The notes beneath the pieces were generated by a model. The model did not search any database, had not been told where the DNA came from, and saw only the letters and a program-made list of their open reading frames with translations. 36,533 nucleotides of DNA. Source: Myxococcota bacterium (lineage in GTDB: Bacteria; Myxococcota_A; Polyangia; Polyangiales; Houyiibacteriaceae). Shown piece after piece: positions 8,360 to 17,053 of the stretch. A program made the position numbers and the translations under genes. The DNA lies in the NCBI GenBank assembly GCA_028284955.1, contig JANQQS010000167.1:1-36533 (forward strand), given 5' to 3'. Within the stretch, counting starts at the first letter, position 1, and every line of letters starts with the position of its first letter.

Positions 8360-8700
8360 CCCACCGAAGCCGAATGGGAATGGCTTGCTCGCGGACGAAT
8401 GATTCCGGGGGCGGGCACCGACCGAATCTATGCCTGAGGCGACGAACTCTCGTGTCGGTATGCAAACTATTCACCGTGCCGCGACGGAGGAGCGTCGAAA
8501 ACCATCGAAGTTGAACGAACTACGCCATCGTGCGGACTCTTCGACCTCGTGGGAAACGTCGCCGAGTTCACCGCAGACCGCTTCATGGAATACCAAGACG
8601 CCCGATGCTGGGGTGGCCTCGCCACCGAAAACCCGCTGTGCCTCCCGGAAGCGAATCAAGGCACCAGACGCACGCCGCTCATGGTGTGCGGCGAGGCGAG
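8360..8700 (+). pseudogene. Formylglycine-generating-enzyme-like (FGE/SUMF1) pseudogene
   Basis: One frame reads PTEAEWEWLARGRM, then IYA-stop-GDEL, then CRYANYS, then CGLFDLVGNVAEFTADRF. These match, in order, the FGE-sulfatase landmarks RLPTEAEWEYAARG, YPWGDE, xxANY and GLYDMxGNVWEWxxD. The only stop is TGA at 8435-8437, exactly where the family has the Trp (TGG) of PWGDE. The N-terminal half, the start codon and the C-terminal R-G-G-S-W region are missing, and the remnant runs into the 3' end of the convergent SOD-like gene. It is a truncated gene of the FGE/EgtB/PvdO superfamily, probably deposited by recombination. Confidence 0.72.
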
Positions 8701-10100
8701 TTTAGGTCGATGCACGCGAGGCGCTCTGCATCCTCGGGATCGTGAATCACGATGGACTGGGCTTCAGGACGGGCAAGGTGTTCGACGCGTGCGTTTGAGC
8801 GCCCTTCACCACTCGAATCAGCCGTGAAGTTCAGCCAGATTTCGTTTTCTTCCTCAGTATCCGCAATGGACGGATCGATTTTGTAGTGCGCGCCGCCGCT
8901 GTCCACATCGCACGGCAAGTCATGCACGTGCACGGGGTACTCTTTGTCGGCCATCGCTCCGGTCACGGAGAGTTCCGTTTCCGTCGTTCCGTCTAGCAAT
9001 CGCTTCATTGATGCATTCGCTCGAAGGTCTCTGTATCCCCTCGTTCGAGCTTCGTCGAAAAGCACCGAGTCACCGCTCGTCTCGAGGTCAGGCCAACTCG
9101 CGCGCACTAGATTCGCGCATGCGACTTTAGGGGCTTCGCTGGCAACCCGGCGATGAATCACGATGGACTGCGCATCCTCGCGAGCTCGATGGCGACGGCT
9201 TTCGAACATGTCTTCGGCGACTCCATCAGCGAAGTCTTCAATGGTGGGCCAAAGTTCGTTTTGCTCGACCACCCGCATTTCCGTGGGATCGATCTTATAG
9301 TGACCACCCGCGTCGTTTTCGTCACACGGTAGCGCGTGCACATGACTGCTGTACTCCGCGTTGGGATCGAGCCCGCTGACCATCACCGTCACGCGGGTGC
9401 CCATCATCGGCGTGCGCACCAATGTCGCGGTTCCGGCGATGGTTTGATCGTCGTCCTCGGCCGCAGCAAAGGGTTCGAAATCTCCAGTCGCCATCACGTC
9501 ACCAGAATCATCGGGCACCAGATCCGCGCACACCATCTTGTTGCCGTTTTCCGGGTCATGAATCACCACCGACATGGCGTCGCCGCGCGCCTCATGCTGC
9601 GCGGTCACGGTAGCGACAGCTCGTCCATCGGCGTCGGTGCTGAACGCAGGCCAGATTTCATTTTCCTCGACGACTTCGGTTTCCGTGGTGTCGATTTTGT
9701 AGTGGGGCCCCGCATCGAACGCACACGGGTAGGCATGCACGTGCGCCGCGTGATCGGTATTCGGCGCGAGCCCCGTAGCATGAACGTGTACCGTGGTCGT
9801 TCCATCTGACCCGCGAAGCAAAAGTGCTCGGCCGCGGAACGGCATGCCTCGATACGCCCGCAAAGGCGCGAACTCTCCGGCCAGGATCGACCGAAACGAC
9901 GACACGTTGGAGGTGCTCCCCCCATCCGTTCTGGTTCCTGCATCCGAAACCGGCGGAGGCGTCGTGGAACCCGCATCCCGCGACCCAGCGTCGTCGTCGT
10001 CACCGCACGCGACCAGCGCCATCGCCATCACGAAACACGAACAAAAAACCGGCGCGGACGGACCGCCACCAACCAGAGCAGTGATACTTCTCAACTTCAT
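8679..10100 (-). CDS. Lipoprotein with three Cu/Zn-superoxide-dismutase-like domains
   Basis: The 473-residue protein has a lipoprotein signal (lipobox LVAC, Cys32) and an Asp/Ser/Thr/Gly-rich linker to ~residue 65. Three ~130-residue repeats follow. Each has H-V-H-x-x-P-C (H120, H122, C126 in the first), a downstream HYKID (H133), and (S/Q)xVIH (H181) followed by a Cys (C191). This is the order of the SodC Cu ligands and disulfide. The Zn loop is not clearly conserved and E-N-E-(I/L)-W is an added signature, so a copper-binding or structural role is as likely as dismutase activity. In repeat two the VIHD Asp is Arg. The start is ATG 10100 just after AGAGGTG; ATG 10115 is possible. It is anchored in the outer envelope. 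Confidence 0.72.
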   Translation of the reverse strand: MKLRSITALVGGGPSAPVFCSCFVMAMALVACGDDDDAGSRDAGSTTPPPVSDAGTRTDGGSTSNVSSFRSILAGEFAPLRAYRGMPFRGRALLLRGSDGTTTVHVHATGLAPNTDHAAHVHAYPCAFDAGPHYKIDTTETEVVEENEIWPAFSTDADGRAVATVTAQHEARGDAMSVVIHDPENGNKMVCADLVPDDSGDVMATGDFEPFAAAEDDDQTIAGTATLVRTPMMGTRVTVMVSGLDPNAEYSSHVHALPCDENDAGGHYKIDPTEMRVVEQNELWPTIEDFADGVAEDMFESRRHRAREDAQSIVIHRRVASEAPKVACANLVRASWPDLETSGDSVLFDEARTRGYRDLRANASMKRLLDGTTETELSVTGAMADKEYPVHVHDLPCDVDSGGAHYKIDPSIADTEEENEIWLNFTADSSGEGRSNARVEHLARPEAQSIVIHDPEDAERLACIDLNSPRRTP

Positions 10101-10172
10101 CACCTCTGCAATCAACTCTGCAGAATCACCTCTGCAGAATCACACCTGCAGAACCACCTTAGAAGAACCACC
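10101..10172. repeat. Short imperfect tandem repeats upstream of the SOD-like gene
   Basis: About five degenerate copies of a ~14-base unit (CTCTGCAGAATCAC) lie directly upstream of ATG 10100, overlapping its leader and ribosome site. Copy number could change by slippage and so affect expression. The rest of the gap to 10313 holds no gene I can support. Confidence 0.55.
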
Positions 10173-10313
10173 TCAACGGGTTACTTCGGCGGCCGATTTA
10201 TCCATGTAGCCTAGCGGAGAAGCCGGGTTGTTCAAAATCCGCAAATGGTGATTTCTTGTTGCACGGGTACTTCCAGCAGAACTCCGAACAGCATCGAAGC
10301 ACAAGCCGATGGT

Positions 10314-11771
10314 CTACCGGGTCGCGCCCGCAGCCATCGCGGACTGCACGTGCATCCAATTTTCGAGATTGGTGTATCCGTCTCCGCTGTCGTCCCCAAA
10401 AGGATTTGGCGGAACTGCCACATCGCGACGTGATTCTCGAAGCGTGGGCCACCCCCCGGCGTTCTTCATGCAACGAGCCGATCCGTCTGGTTCTACACAG
10501 TTGATGATTTGGCCCCCTCCGGCGGCTACTTGCTCTGCGAGAGCCGCATCGACGGCATCCCGATATCCCGGCCACGCGCCTACACTTTGTTCGAGCTGCT
10601 GGGGCACGCGCTCGACCGAAACCGTTTCGGGGACGAGCGACGTCGGAGGTGTGTCGACCCGCGTCCCGTCGGTGCCAACTTCGGCAAGGTCCCACGCCTC
10701 AGATGGGGCCGAACCATCGAGCGAGTTGTCCTCCAAGAACACCTTGCTGCCCGACACCGGGGTGACCAAAATCGGCTTTCGATCGAGCGTGTCGGCGCCG
10801 GGCAAAAACGCGTTGCCCACGACGGTATTGGATGTGGTCTGATTTTGGCTGAGCATTTGGAGACCGAGCGCGCCCCAGTTGAGAACCACATTGTTCGCAA
10901 ATACGAGCTCTTTCGTTAGGCTGCGAGGATTGCGGCGGAACATGTGCGCGAGAAGACTACGCGCCAGATAGACTCGAGCGCCCCATTCTCCGAAAAGCGG
11001 CCCATAGCCATGAGGGTCGGTCGTGGTGGCACCCTCGTCTACGTGAATCGAGTCATGCAGCGGGTATCCCATGATGGAGTCGACGATGGTGATATCGCCA
11101 GCATCGAACCACACCGACAACATTTCATCGCTGGAGAAGGCCAACGAGCAATGATCGATCACAATTCGCTCTGGTGGATCGGACGAGTTCACGATAGCGA
11201 TGGCGTCGCGGTCGTTGGTCGGCGGACCGCCCGGACGATCGCCGACTCGAATACGAAGATGTTGCACCAGCACATCGCTCGCGCGAATCCGAATCCCCGC
11301 GCCGTGAATCGAGACGCCAGGCGGGGGCGCAGTCTGTCCCGCCACGGTGATATAAGGCTCACGGATCTGGAGGTCATCGGTCAACTCGATCACCCCCGAC
11401 ACCGCGAACACGCAGGTGCGAGGCCCCGAGCCCTCCATGCACGAGCGCAAGCTTCCGGGCCCGCTGGCGTTCAAATTCGTGACCTGCATGATGGACGCCT
11501 GGGGTGGGTCGAGGTGCCGGCCGCTTCCCGCGACCGTTTCCATCCCGTAGCCATCTCCGCAGGGAAGAATCGGGAGGGGTTGATTCGTCGTCGGGCAGCT
11601 CGGAACGAGCGCCACGGCTGCATCGTCGGCTGTCGATCCATCGCGGGCGGCGTGGGCATCCGATCGGGCACTTGTGTCCGCATCTTGGTCCGCGACAAAG
11701 TCGAGCCCTCCCGTATTGGACTGGCAGCCTACCCCGGCAATTGCGCAGAACATCACCAACATCCAAAACAT
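10314..11771 (-). CDS. Pectate-lyase-like (PL1-type) beta-helix lipoprotein, paralogue A
   Basis: The 485-residue protein has a short lipoprotein signal (Cys16 in AGVGC) and a polar linker to ~55. The beta-helix includes the family landmarks GSLRSCMEGSGPRTCVFAVS, PYITVAGQTAPPPGVSI, VIDHCSLAFSSDE and the FRRNPR Arg region. The C-terminus has a Ca-site-like GDDSGDGYTNLENW. It is likely secreted to the cell surface for uronic-acid polysaccharide cleavage or binding. It is the most divergent of the five paralogues: SWGxDE is FSSDE and there are extra Cys pairs. It is divergent from paralogue B, with a 121-base shared upstream region. Confidence 0.8.
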   Translation of the reverse strand: MFWMLVMFCAIAGVGCQSNTGGLDFVADQDADTSARSDAHAARDGSTADDAAVALVPSCPTTNQPLPILPCGDGYGMETVAGSGRHLDPPQASIMQVTNLNASGPGSLRSCMEGSGPRTCVFAVSGVIELTDDLQIREPYITVAGQTAPPPGVSIHGAGIRIRASDVLVQHLRIRVGDRPGGPPTNDRDAIAIVNSSDPPERIVIDHCSLAFSSDEMLSVWFDAGDITIVDSIMGYPLHDSIHVDEGATTTDPHGYGPLFGEWGARVYLARSLLAHMFRRNPRSLTKELVFANNVVLNWGALGLQMLSQNQTTSNTVVGNAFLPGADTLDRKPILVTPVSGSKVFLEDNSLDGSAPSEAWDLAEVGTDGTRVDTPPTSLVPETVSVERVPQQLEQSVGAWPGYRDAVDAALAEQVAAGGGQIINCVEPDGSARCMKNAGGWPTLRESRRDVAVPPNPFGDDSGDGYTNLENWMHVQSAMAAGATR

Positions 11772-11892
11772 CTCAGCAATCTAACGAGAAAGCGCACCGA
11801 TCGCACGAGACCACGCGCCAGAAACAGGTTTCCCATCTTGTCGAGCGCGACGGCATGGGTACCATGAAGGTCGGGGAGGAGAGAGGTCCGCG

Positions 11893-13344
11893 ATGCACCG
11901 CTCAACCCCATTCTTGCCCGCTCGGTGCATTCATTGCCTCAGCTTGGTCGCAGGCGTGCTGGGCCCCGGCATGCTGGGAATCAGTGCGTGCCACGGCTCT
12001 GACCCGTCGCTCACCCACGATGATGCTCGCGATTCTCGCGGAGGCGGACAACCGGGAGGAGGCATCGACGACGGGGCATCCATGTTGCCGGACGACGGAG
12101 CCGGCGCGGTGGCTCGAAGCCGCGAAACACAGTGCGGAAGCGATCTCTGCGTGTTTCCCGGTGCCGAAGGCTACGGCGCGCTCACTCCGGCCGGCCGTGG
12201 CGGCCGCGTGATTCATGTCACCACGCTTGACGATGACGGCGACGGATCGCTTCGCGACGCGCTCACTACCTCCGGACCACGCACGGTGGTGTTCGATGTC
12301 TCAGGAACGATCGAGCTTGAATCCGAGATCAAGATTCGTGATCCCTTCCTCACGATTGCGGGACAAACCGCGCCATCGCCGGGAATCACAGTGGCCAACC
12401 GAACAGTGGGACTCAGAACACACGACATTCTCATCCAACATCTTCGCTTTCGTGCTGGAGAGGATGCCGGGCGAGACGCGGATACCATGAACATTTTGGG
12501 ACCCGATCTTACCGGAGATCAGGTTCACTCCATCATCATCGACCATTGCTCGTTCAGTTGGGGAATCGACGAAACTCTAAGCTTCAACTACGAGCCGAGC
12601 GAGATCACCGTGTCGTCGGTTCTGGTCAGCGAAAGCTTGAGCCACGCGGGTCATTCAGAGGGCGAGCATTCCAAGGGAATTCTCTTCGGCGACCTGACCA
12701 AGAACGTCACGCTCATCCGCAGTGTCGGCGCGCACAACGTGGACCGCAATCCTTTCGTCAAAGGCGGGAGCATTGCGGTGGTAGCGAACAATATGTTTTA
12801 CGATTGGGGCAAAGACTACGGCGCTCGTTTCGGCTCGTCTGACTCCAGAGACTGGCCGATTGCGGCGGTATTTCTCGGCAACGTGTACGTTGCCGGTCCG
12901 AGTTCGCCCAGCGATTCGTTTGCGGTGTCCGTTCACGATCGTCTGCACCGAGATTCGGAGATCTACATGAACGACACCCTAGCGATGGGGGTAGACGCAT
13001 ACGACAACGAAGCTGATTTCGATCCTCTCGTCGATGCTCCTCCTCTGGATATGCCATCTCGTTTGACGGTGATCCGGTCAAACGACGTGGAGAACGTGGT
13101 GCTCGCAGATGTCGGCGCACGACCTCGAGATCGAGACGCGGTCGATGCTCGCGTGCTCGACCAGATCCGAACGAGAAAAGGTGGGGTGATCGACAGCGAA
13201 AAAGAAGTCGGCGGCCTGCCTCAGCTCGCTGAGAACCGAAAGGTTTTTGACGAAGGCAGCGACCCCAGCGGCGACGACGACCGCGACGGCTACTCGAACC
13301 TGGAAGAGCGACTTCATGAAGCTGCGTTTGCGCTGGAACAGTGA
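11893..13344 (+). CDS. Pectate-lyase-like (PL1-type) beta-helix lipoprotein, paralogue B
   Basis: The 483-residue protein has lipobox GISAC (Cys33). The mature part begins FPGAEGYGALTPAGRGGRVI, the usual start of these lyases. Then come GSLRDALTTSGPRTVVFDVS, PFLTIAGQTAPSPGITV, the metal-site motif IDHCSFSWGIDETLS, and the catalytic-Arg region HNVDRNPFVKG. The tail DDDRDGYSNLEERLHE is a Ca-binding-like repeat. GGAGGAGAG upstream of ATG 11893 supports the start. It would act outside the cell on pectin-like polymers. It lacks the extended GHSTG(L/M)IVGSN block of paralogues C-E and has GHSEGEHSKGILFG instead, so substrate specificity probably differs. Confidence 0.85.
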   Translation: MHRSTPFLPARCIHCLSLVAGVLGPGMLGISACHGSDPSLTHDDARDSRGGGQPGGGIDDGASMLPDDGAGAVARSRETQCGSDLCVFPGAEGYGALTPAGRGGRVIHVTTLDDDGDGSLRDALTTSGPRTVVFDVSGTIELESEIKIRDPFLTIAGQTAPSPGITVANRTVGLRTHDILIQHLRFRAGEDAGRDADTMNILGPDLTGDQVHSIIIDHCSFSWGIDETLSFNYEPSEITVSSVLVSESLSHAGHSEGEHSKGILFGDLTKNVTLIRSVGAHNVDRNPFVKGGSIAVVANNMFYDWGKDYGARFGSSDSRDWPIAAVFLGNVYVAGPSSPSDSFAVSVHDRLHRDSEIYMNDTLAMGVDAYDNEADFDPLVDAPPLDMPSRLTVIRSNDVENVVLADVGARPRDRDAVDARVLDQIRTRKGGVIDSEKEVGGLPQLAENRKVFDEGSDPSGDDDRDGYSNLEERLHEAAFALEQ

Positions 13345-13489
13345 CATCTATCGCAGTGATATCCGCTGACACATTGGAGCAATAACGTCTCACCGCGGCA
13401 GTCTTTGTGTCTTTGCAGATGTGTCGGTAGGTTGTTACCCTTGTGCGCCGAAGCTCACATTCTCCCGAGCCAAACCCACAGGAGTCGCG

Positions 13490-15046
13490 ATGTATGATGT
13501 TGTGCGAAACGGGCCTACACCATTCCTGTGGTGTGCGATAGCGGCGATCGTCGGCTGCTCGAGCAACGTCGAATCCGGCGACTCCAGCAATACCGACGAA
13601 GACGCCAGTTCGTTCGAAGTCACGATAGACAGCACCCGAGGTGCAAGTTCGTCGACCCGCGACTCTGCGAATGCATGTTCTCGCGGAATCACTCCGGCTT
13701 TTCCAGGCGCTCAAGGCGGCGGGGCCGCAGCGGTAGGTGGTCGCGGTGGACGAATCATCGAGGTGACTACGCTTGCCGATCGCGGGCCCGGCAGTCTGCG
13801 TGCAGCACTGAACGCATCCGGGCGCCGAATCATTGTGTTTCGGGTATCCGGGACGATCAAAGTTCAAAGCCCACTGAGCATCGATAATCCGTACGTGACC
13901 GTGGCCGGGCAGTCTGCGCCGGGTCGTGGCGTATTGCTTAGCGGACAAGATATCGACTTGCAGCCTCTGTCGGTTGGGACACACGATGTCGTTCTGCGTT
14001 ACCTCAAGATTCGTACCGGACGGGGCCGGTCCTACCGGTACGGCGCGGGCGACGTGGTTTCGATGGGCGAAGGCGCAGAGCTCTACAACGTCATCGTCGA
14101 CCACTGCTCTTTAAGCTGGGGCAACGACGAGAACGTGGCGCTCTGGTCTGACTCCGACATCATTCGCGACATCACCATTTCAAATAGCATCATCTCGGAA
14201 GCATTGGACCATGACGGTCACAGCACAGGGCTGATTGTCGGAAGCAACTCAATTTGCGAAGACATCAAGAACATTTCCGTTCATCACAACTTCTTTGCGC
14301 ACAACGACAATCGAAACCCCTATCTCAAAGTGGCGTCCCAGGAAGTGATCAACAACATCGTGTACAACTGGGGTTGGCTCGCCACTCAAATAGCCGGTGG
14401 AGTCGACATCGACATTGTGGGCAACCTGTACAAGGCTGGGGCGGACGATCGCGGCCGCTCTGAAGTTGTCTGGCGCTCGGACCGCGTAAGTTGCAACGAA
14501 GGACCGCCAGGACCGCCTTCGATTCACATGGCCGGCAATGTCGGTCCCCACAACAGCGACCCCAAGTCAGACGGATGGAATACGATGCTGGAGCGTGCCG
14601 AAGCGTGGGGTTACCCGCTGCCGGATCGGCGTCTCACGCGAGTCGACCGCAAATTTCAACGATCCACACGGTTGAAGTTCGCGGCCTGCCCGGTTGACGT
14701 TGATCCGGTCGGGGAACTCGAGTCTTCACTCTTGAACAACGTCGGGGCCAGCCGACGAATCACCGGCCGAAGCAAGTGGGTTTGGGCGCGCGATGAAGTC
14801 GACCGACGCGTGATTCGAGACTACCGCAATGGAACCGGCAGTATCATTTTGACCGAGTCAGATGTCGGAGGATTTCCCGATATGCCGCGCCGTATCCCGT
14901 ATTGGGACACCGACCACGATGGCATGTCGAATTGGTGGGAAAAGAACAACGGGTTCGATCGCTATGACCCGACAGACGGGCCGAAAGACCGAGATGGCGA
15001 TGGCTATACCAACGTCGAAGAGTTCTTGAACGGCACAAAGCCCTAA
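13490..15046 (+). CDS. Pectate-lyase-like (PL1-type) beta-helix lipoprotein, paralogue C
   Basis: The 518-residue protein has lipobox IVGC (Cys23). GGAG five bases before ATG 13490 and the MY..VR start shared with paralogues D and E set the start. Motifs in order are FPGAQGGGAAAVGGRGGRII, GSLRAAL, PYVTVAGQSAPGRGVLLSGQ, VDHCSLSWGNDENVALWSDS, GHSTGLIVGSN and HHNFFAHNDNRNPYLK, which has the Arg at the lyase catalytic position. The C-terminus carries two acidic DxDxDG-type loops (DTDHDGMSNWWE, DRDGDGYTNVEEFL) that probably bind Ca and pack on the helix end. It is highly similar to D and E, consistent with tandem duplication. It is expected on the outer surface, cleaving acidic polysaccharide. Confidence 0.88.
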   Translation: MYDVVRNGPTPFLWCAIAAIVGCSSNVESGDSSNTDEDASSFEVTIDSTRGASSSTRDSANACSRGITPAFPGAQGGGAAAVGGRGGRIIEVTTLADRGPGSLRAALNASGRRIIVFRVSGTIKVQSPLSIDNPYVTVAGQSAPGRGVLLSGQDIDLQPLSVGTHDVVLRYLKIRTGRGRSYRYGAGDVVSMGEGAELYNVIVDHCSLSWGNDENVALWSDSDIIRDITISNSIISEALDHDGHSTGLIVGSNSICEDIKNISVHHNFFAHNDNRNPYLKVASQEVINNIVYNWGWLATQIAGGVDIDIVGNLYKAGADDRGRSEVVWRSDRVSCNEGPPGPPSIHMAGNVGPHNSDPKSDGWNTMLERAEAWGYPLPDRRLTRVDRKFQRSTRLKFAACPVDVDPVGELESSLLNNVGASRRITGRSKWVWARDEVDRRVIRDYRNGTGSIILTESDVGGFPDMPRRIPYWDTDHDGMSNWWEKNNGFDRYDPTDGPKDRDGDGYTNVEEFLNGTKP

Positions 15047-15049
15047 GAG

Positions 15050-15076
15050 ACTGGTGTCAAACGCTCCCGTCGGCTC
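15050..15076. repeat. Dispersed repeat, copy 2
   Basis: CTGGTGTCAAACGCTCCCGT lies right after the stop of paralogue C and is the inverted counterpart of the copy at 121-147. See that entry. Confidence 0.5.
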
Positions 15077-15175
15077 GCTTGTCTTAGCCGCCACCCGGCT
15101 GCGTTGCTGGGCATGGGTTGCGGCATAAAATTTCCTTTTTTATTGTAATCTTTCAAACACACTGCTTGCGGTATC

Positions 15176-15204
15176 TGCGGAATTTGATAATCTGATCATC
15201 CGCA
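15176..15204. promoter_or_regulatory. Inverted repeat upstream of pectate-lyase-like gene D
   Basis: TGCGGA (15176-15181) and TCCGCA (15199-15204) flank an AT-rich 17-base spacer that includes GATAAT and the palindrome TGATCA. This A/T-rich patch, 20 bases before the start codon in otherwise GC-rich DNA, is a plausible -10 region with an operator. No -35 is convincing. Confidence 0.3.
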
Positions 15205-15223
15205 TTTAACCCAAGGAGTTTCG

Positions 15224-16771
15224 ATGTACGCTCATGTGCGCGGCAGACGCGCAACGTTGTTCTTGTGCATGGCGGCAGTCGCCACCGGATGCTCAAGTAA
15301 CGGAAAAGATGGAACAATATCCGGAGCTGATTCCGTCTTTGATCCTGAAATAGGCGCGCAAGTTGCGCATGTCAGTTCCACCAACGACTCCGCGGGCCTT
15401 TGCTCCGGAGGGGTGATCCCCGCGTTTCCGGGTGCTCAAGGCGGCGGCGCGGCCGCAGTCGGTGGGCGCGGAGGAGCGGTCCTTGAGGTCACCACGCTCG
15501 CAGACAGCGGGCCAGGCAGCTTGCGCGCCGCGCTGGACGCCTCTGGGCCTCGAACTGTCGTCTTCCGAGTAGCTGGGACCATCCAAGTCCAAAGCCCCCT
15601 GAGCATCGACAATCCGTTCATCACGGTGGCCGGCCAGACCGCGCCAGGCGGCGGAATCATGATCAGCGGTGAGGACATTGATCTTCAGCCACTCTCGGTT
15701 GGCACACACGATGTAGTCTTGCGCTATCTGAAGATTCGCACTGGGCGCGGCGACTCGTATCAACCCGGCGCGGGTGACGTGGTGTCGATGGGCGAAGGCG
15801 CCCCGCTTTACAACGTGGTCATCGACCACTGCTCGCTAAGCTGGGGCAACGACGAGAACGTGGCGCTCTGGTCCGATTCGGCGGTCATTCGCGATATTAC
15901 GGTCCAGAACAGCATCATCTCGGAAGCGCTGGATCACGACGGTCACAGCACGGGGATGATCGTAGGCAGCAATACGATTTGTGAAGACATTGAGAACATC
16001 AGCGTTCACCACAATATGTTCGCCCACAACGACAACCGAAACCCGTACTTGAAGGTGGCGTCGCAAGAGGTCGTCAACAACATCATCTTCAACTGGGGTT
16101 GGATGGCTACCCAAATTGCAGGTGGTGTCGAGGTCGACATCGTAAGCAACATCTACCGAGCGGGCGACGATGACCGAGGTCGGTCTGAGGTCGTGTGGCG
16201 CTCCGATCGTGTGAGCTGCAACGAAGGGCCTCCCGGAGATCCGTCAATTCACATGGCGGGCAACATCGGCCCACACAACAGCGATTCTAGCTCTGACGGA
16301 TGGGATACGATGCTTGAGCGCGCTGAGGCGTGGGGATATCCGCTGCCCGACCGCCAGCTCACGCGCGTGACTCGCGACTTTCAGCGCACGGCGCCGCTCG
16401 ACTTTGCGGACTGCCCCATCGCTGTCGATCCCGTCGAAAATCTCGAATCCGTGCTTCTCGGCGACGTGGGTGCCAGCCACCGTCTGAACGGCCGGGGCAA
16501 CTGGGTGTGGGCGCGTGACTCGGTAGACAAGCGCATCGTTCAAGAATACGAGGACACGTACGGATGGATCATCTTGATTGAAGATGATGTGGGAGGATTC
16601 CCGACCATCGCGACCGGCAACCCGTACAGCGACAACGACCATGACGGCATGCCGAACCGCTGGGAACGCGACCACGGCTTCAACAAAAACAACGCCTCAG
16701 ATGGATCTCAGGACCGCGATGGCGACGGATACACCAACTTGGAAGAGTTCCTGAACGGTACGCAACCCTAA
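15224..16771 (+). CDS. Pectate-lyase-like (PL1-type) beta-helix lipoprotein, paralogue D
   Basis: The 515-residue protein has lipobox ATGC (Cys23) and a strong AAGGAG six bases before ATG 15224. The motif series is the same as in C: FPGAQGGGAAAVGGRGGAVL, PFITVAGQTAPGGGIMISGE, IDHCSLSWGNDENVALWSDS, LDHDGHSTGMIVGSN, HHNMFAHNDNRNPYLKVA. It ends with two Ca-loop motifs (DNDHDGMPNRWERDHG, DRDGDGYTNLEEFLNG). A strong intrinsic terminator follows the gene, separating it from the DUF4397-like gene. It is probably a surface-exposed polysaccharide lyase with specificity close to C and E. Confidence 0.88.
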   Translation: MYAHVRGRRATLFLCMAAVATGCSSNGKDGTISGADSVFDPEIGAQVAHVSSTNDSAGLCSGGVIPAFPGAQGGGAAAVGGRGGAVLEVTTLADSGPGSLRAALDASGPRTVVFRVAGTIQVQSPLSIDNPFITVAGQTAPGGGIMISGEDIDLQPLSVGTHDVVLRYLKIRTGRGDSYQPGAGDVVSMGEGAPLYNVVIDHCSLSWGNDENVALWSDSAVIRDITVQNSIISEALDHDGHSTGMIVGSNTICEDIENISVHHNMFAHNDNRNPYLKVASQEVVNNIIFNWGWMATQIAGGVEVDIVSNIYRAGDDDRGRSEVVWRSDRVSCNEGPPGDPSIHMAGNIGPHNSDSSSDGWDTMLERAEAWGYPLPDRQLTRVTRDFQRTAPLDFADCPIAVDPVENLESVLLGDVGASHRLNGRGNWVWARDSVDKRIVQEYEDTYGWIILIEDDVGGFPTIATGNPYSDNDHDGMPNRWERDHGFNKNNASDGSQDRDGDGYTNLEEFLNGTQP

Positions 16772-16795
16772 ACTCGACCTGACTAGAACGAAAGA

Positions 16796-16835
16796 AAAGA
16801 GCTTCCGGGGGACACTTTGCCCTCGGAAGCTCTTT
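16796..16835 (+). terminator. Intrinsic terminator after pectate-lyase-like gene D
   Basis: Arm AAAGAGCTTCCGGGGG (16796-16811) pairs with CCCTCGGAAGCTCTTT (16820-16835). This gives a 16-bp stem with one G-U pair and an 8-base loop, flanked by A-rich and T-rich (TTTCATTT) tracts. It is likely bidirectional. The rest of the 16836-17053 gap shows no gene. Confidence 0.88.
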
Positions 16836-17053
16836 CATTTGAAAATCCAGCACGAGACGTTTTCAGACAAAGGATGATGACTCAAATACTGGACGGCTGC
16901 AGTACAACCGTTTTCTGATGCCGTCACAAAAAAGCTCGCGCATACAAGCCACCCCAGTGTATCGTTTTGGCTTGGCGATAGTTCCAATTCAGTGATCAGA
17001 TGAATCACGTGACAGGCTAAACCGCACTACGTTCGGACTCGGAAGGGATACCT

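Noticed and set aside
12758-14104. 448-codon minus-strand open frame
   Set aside because: It is the antisense shadow of pectate-lyase-like genes B and C; composition is Arg/Cys-rich with no motif.
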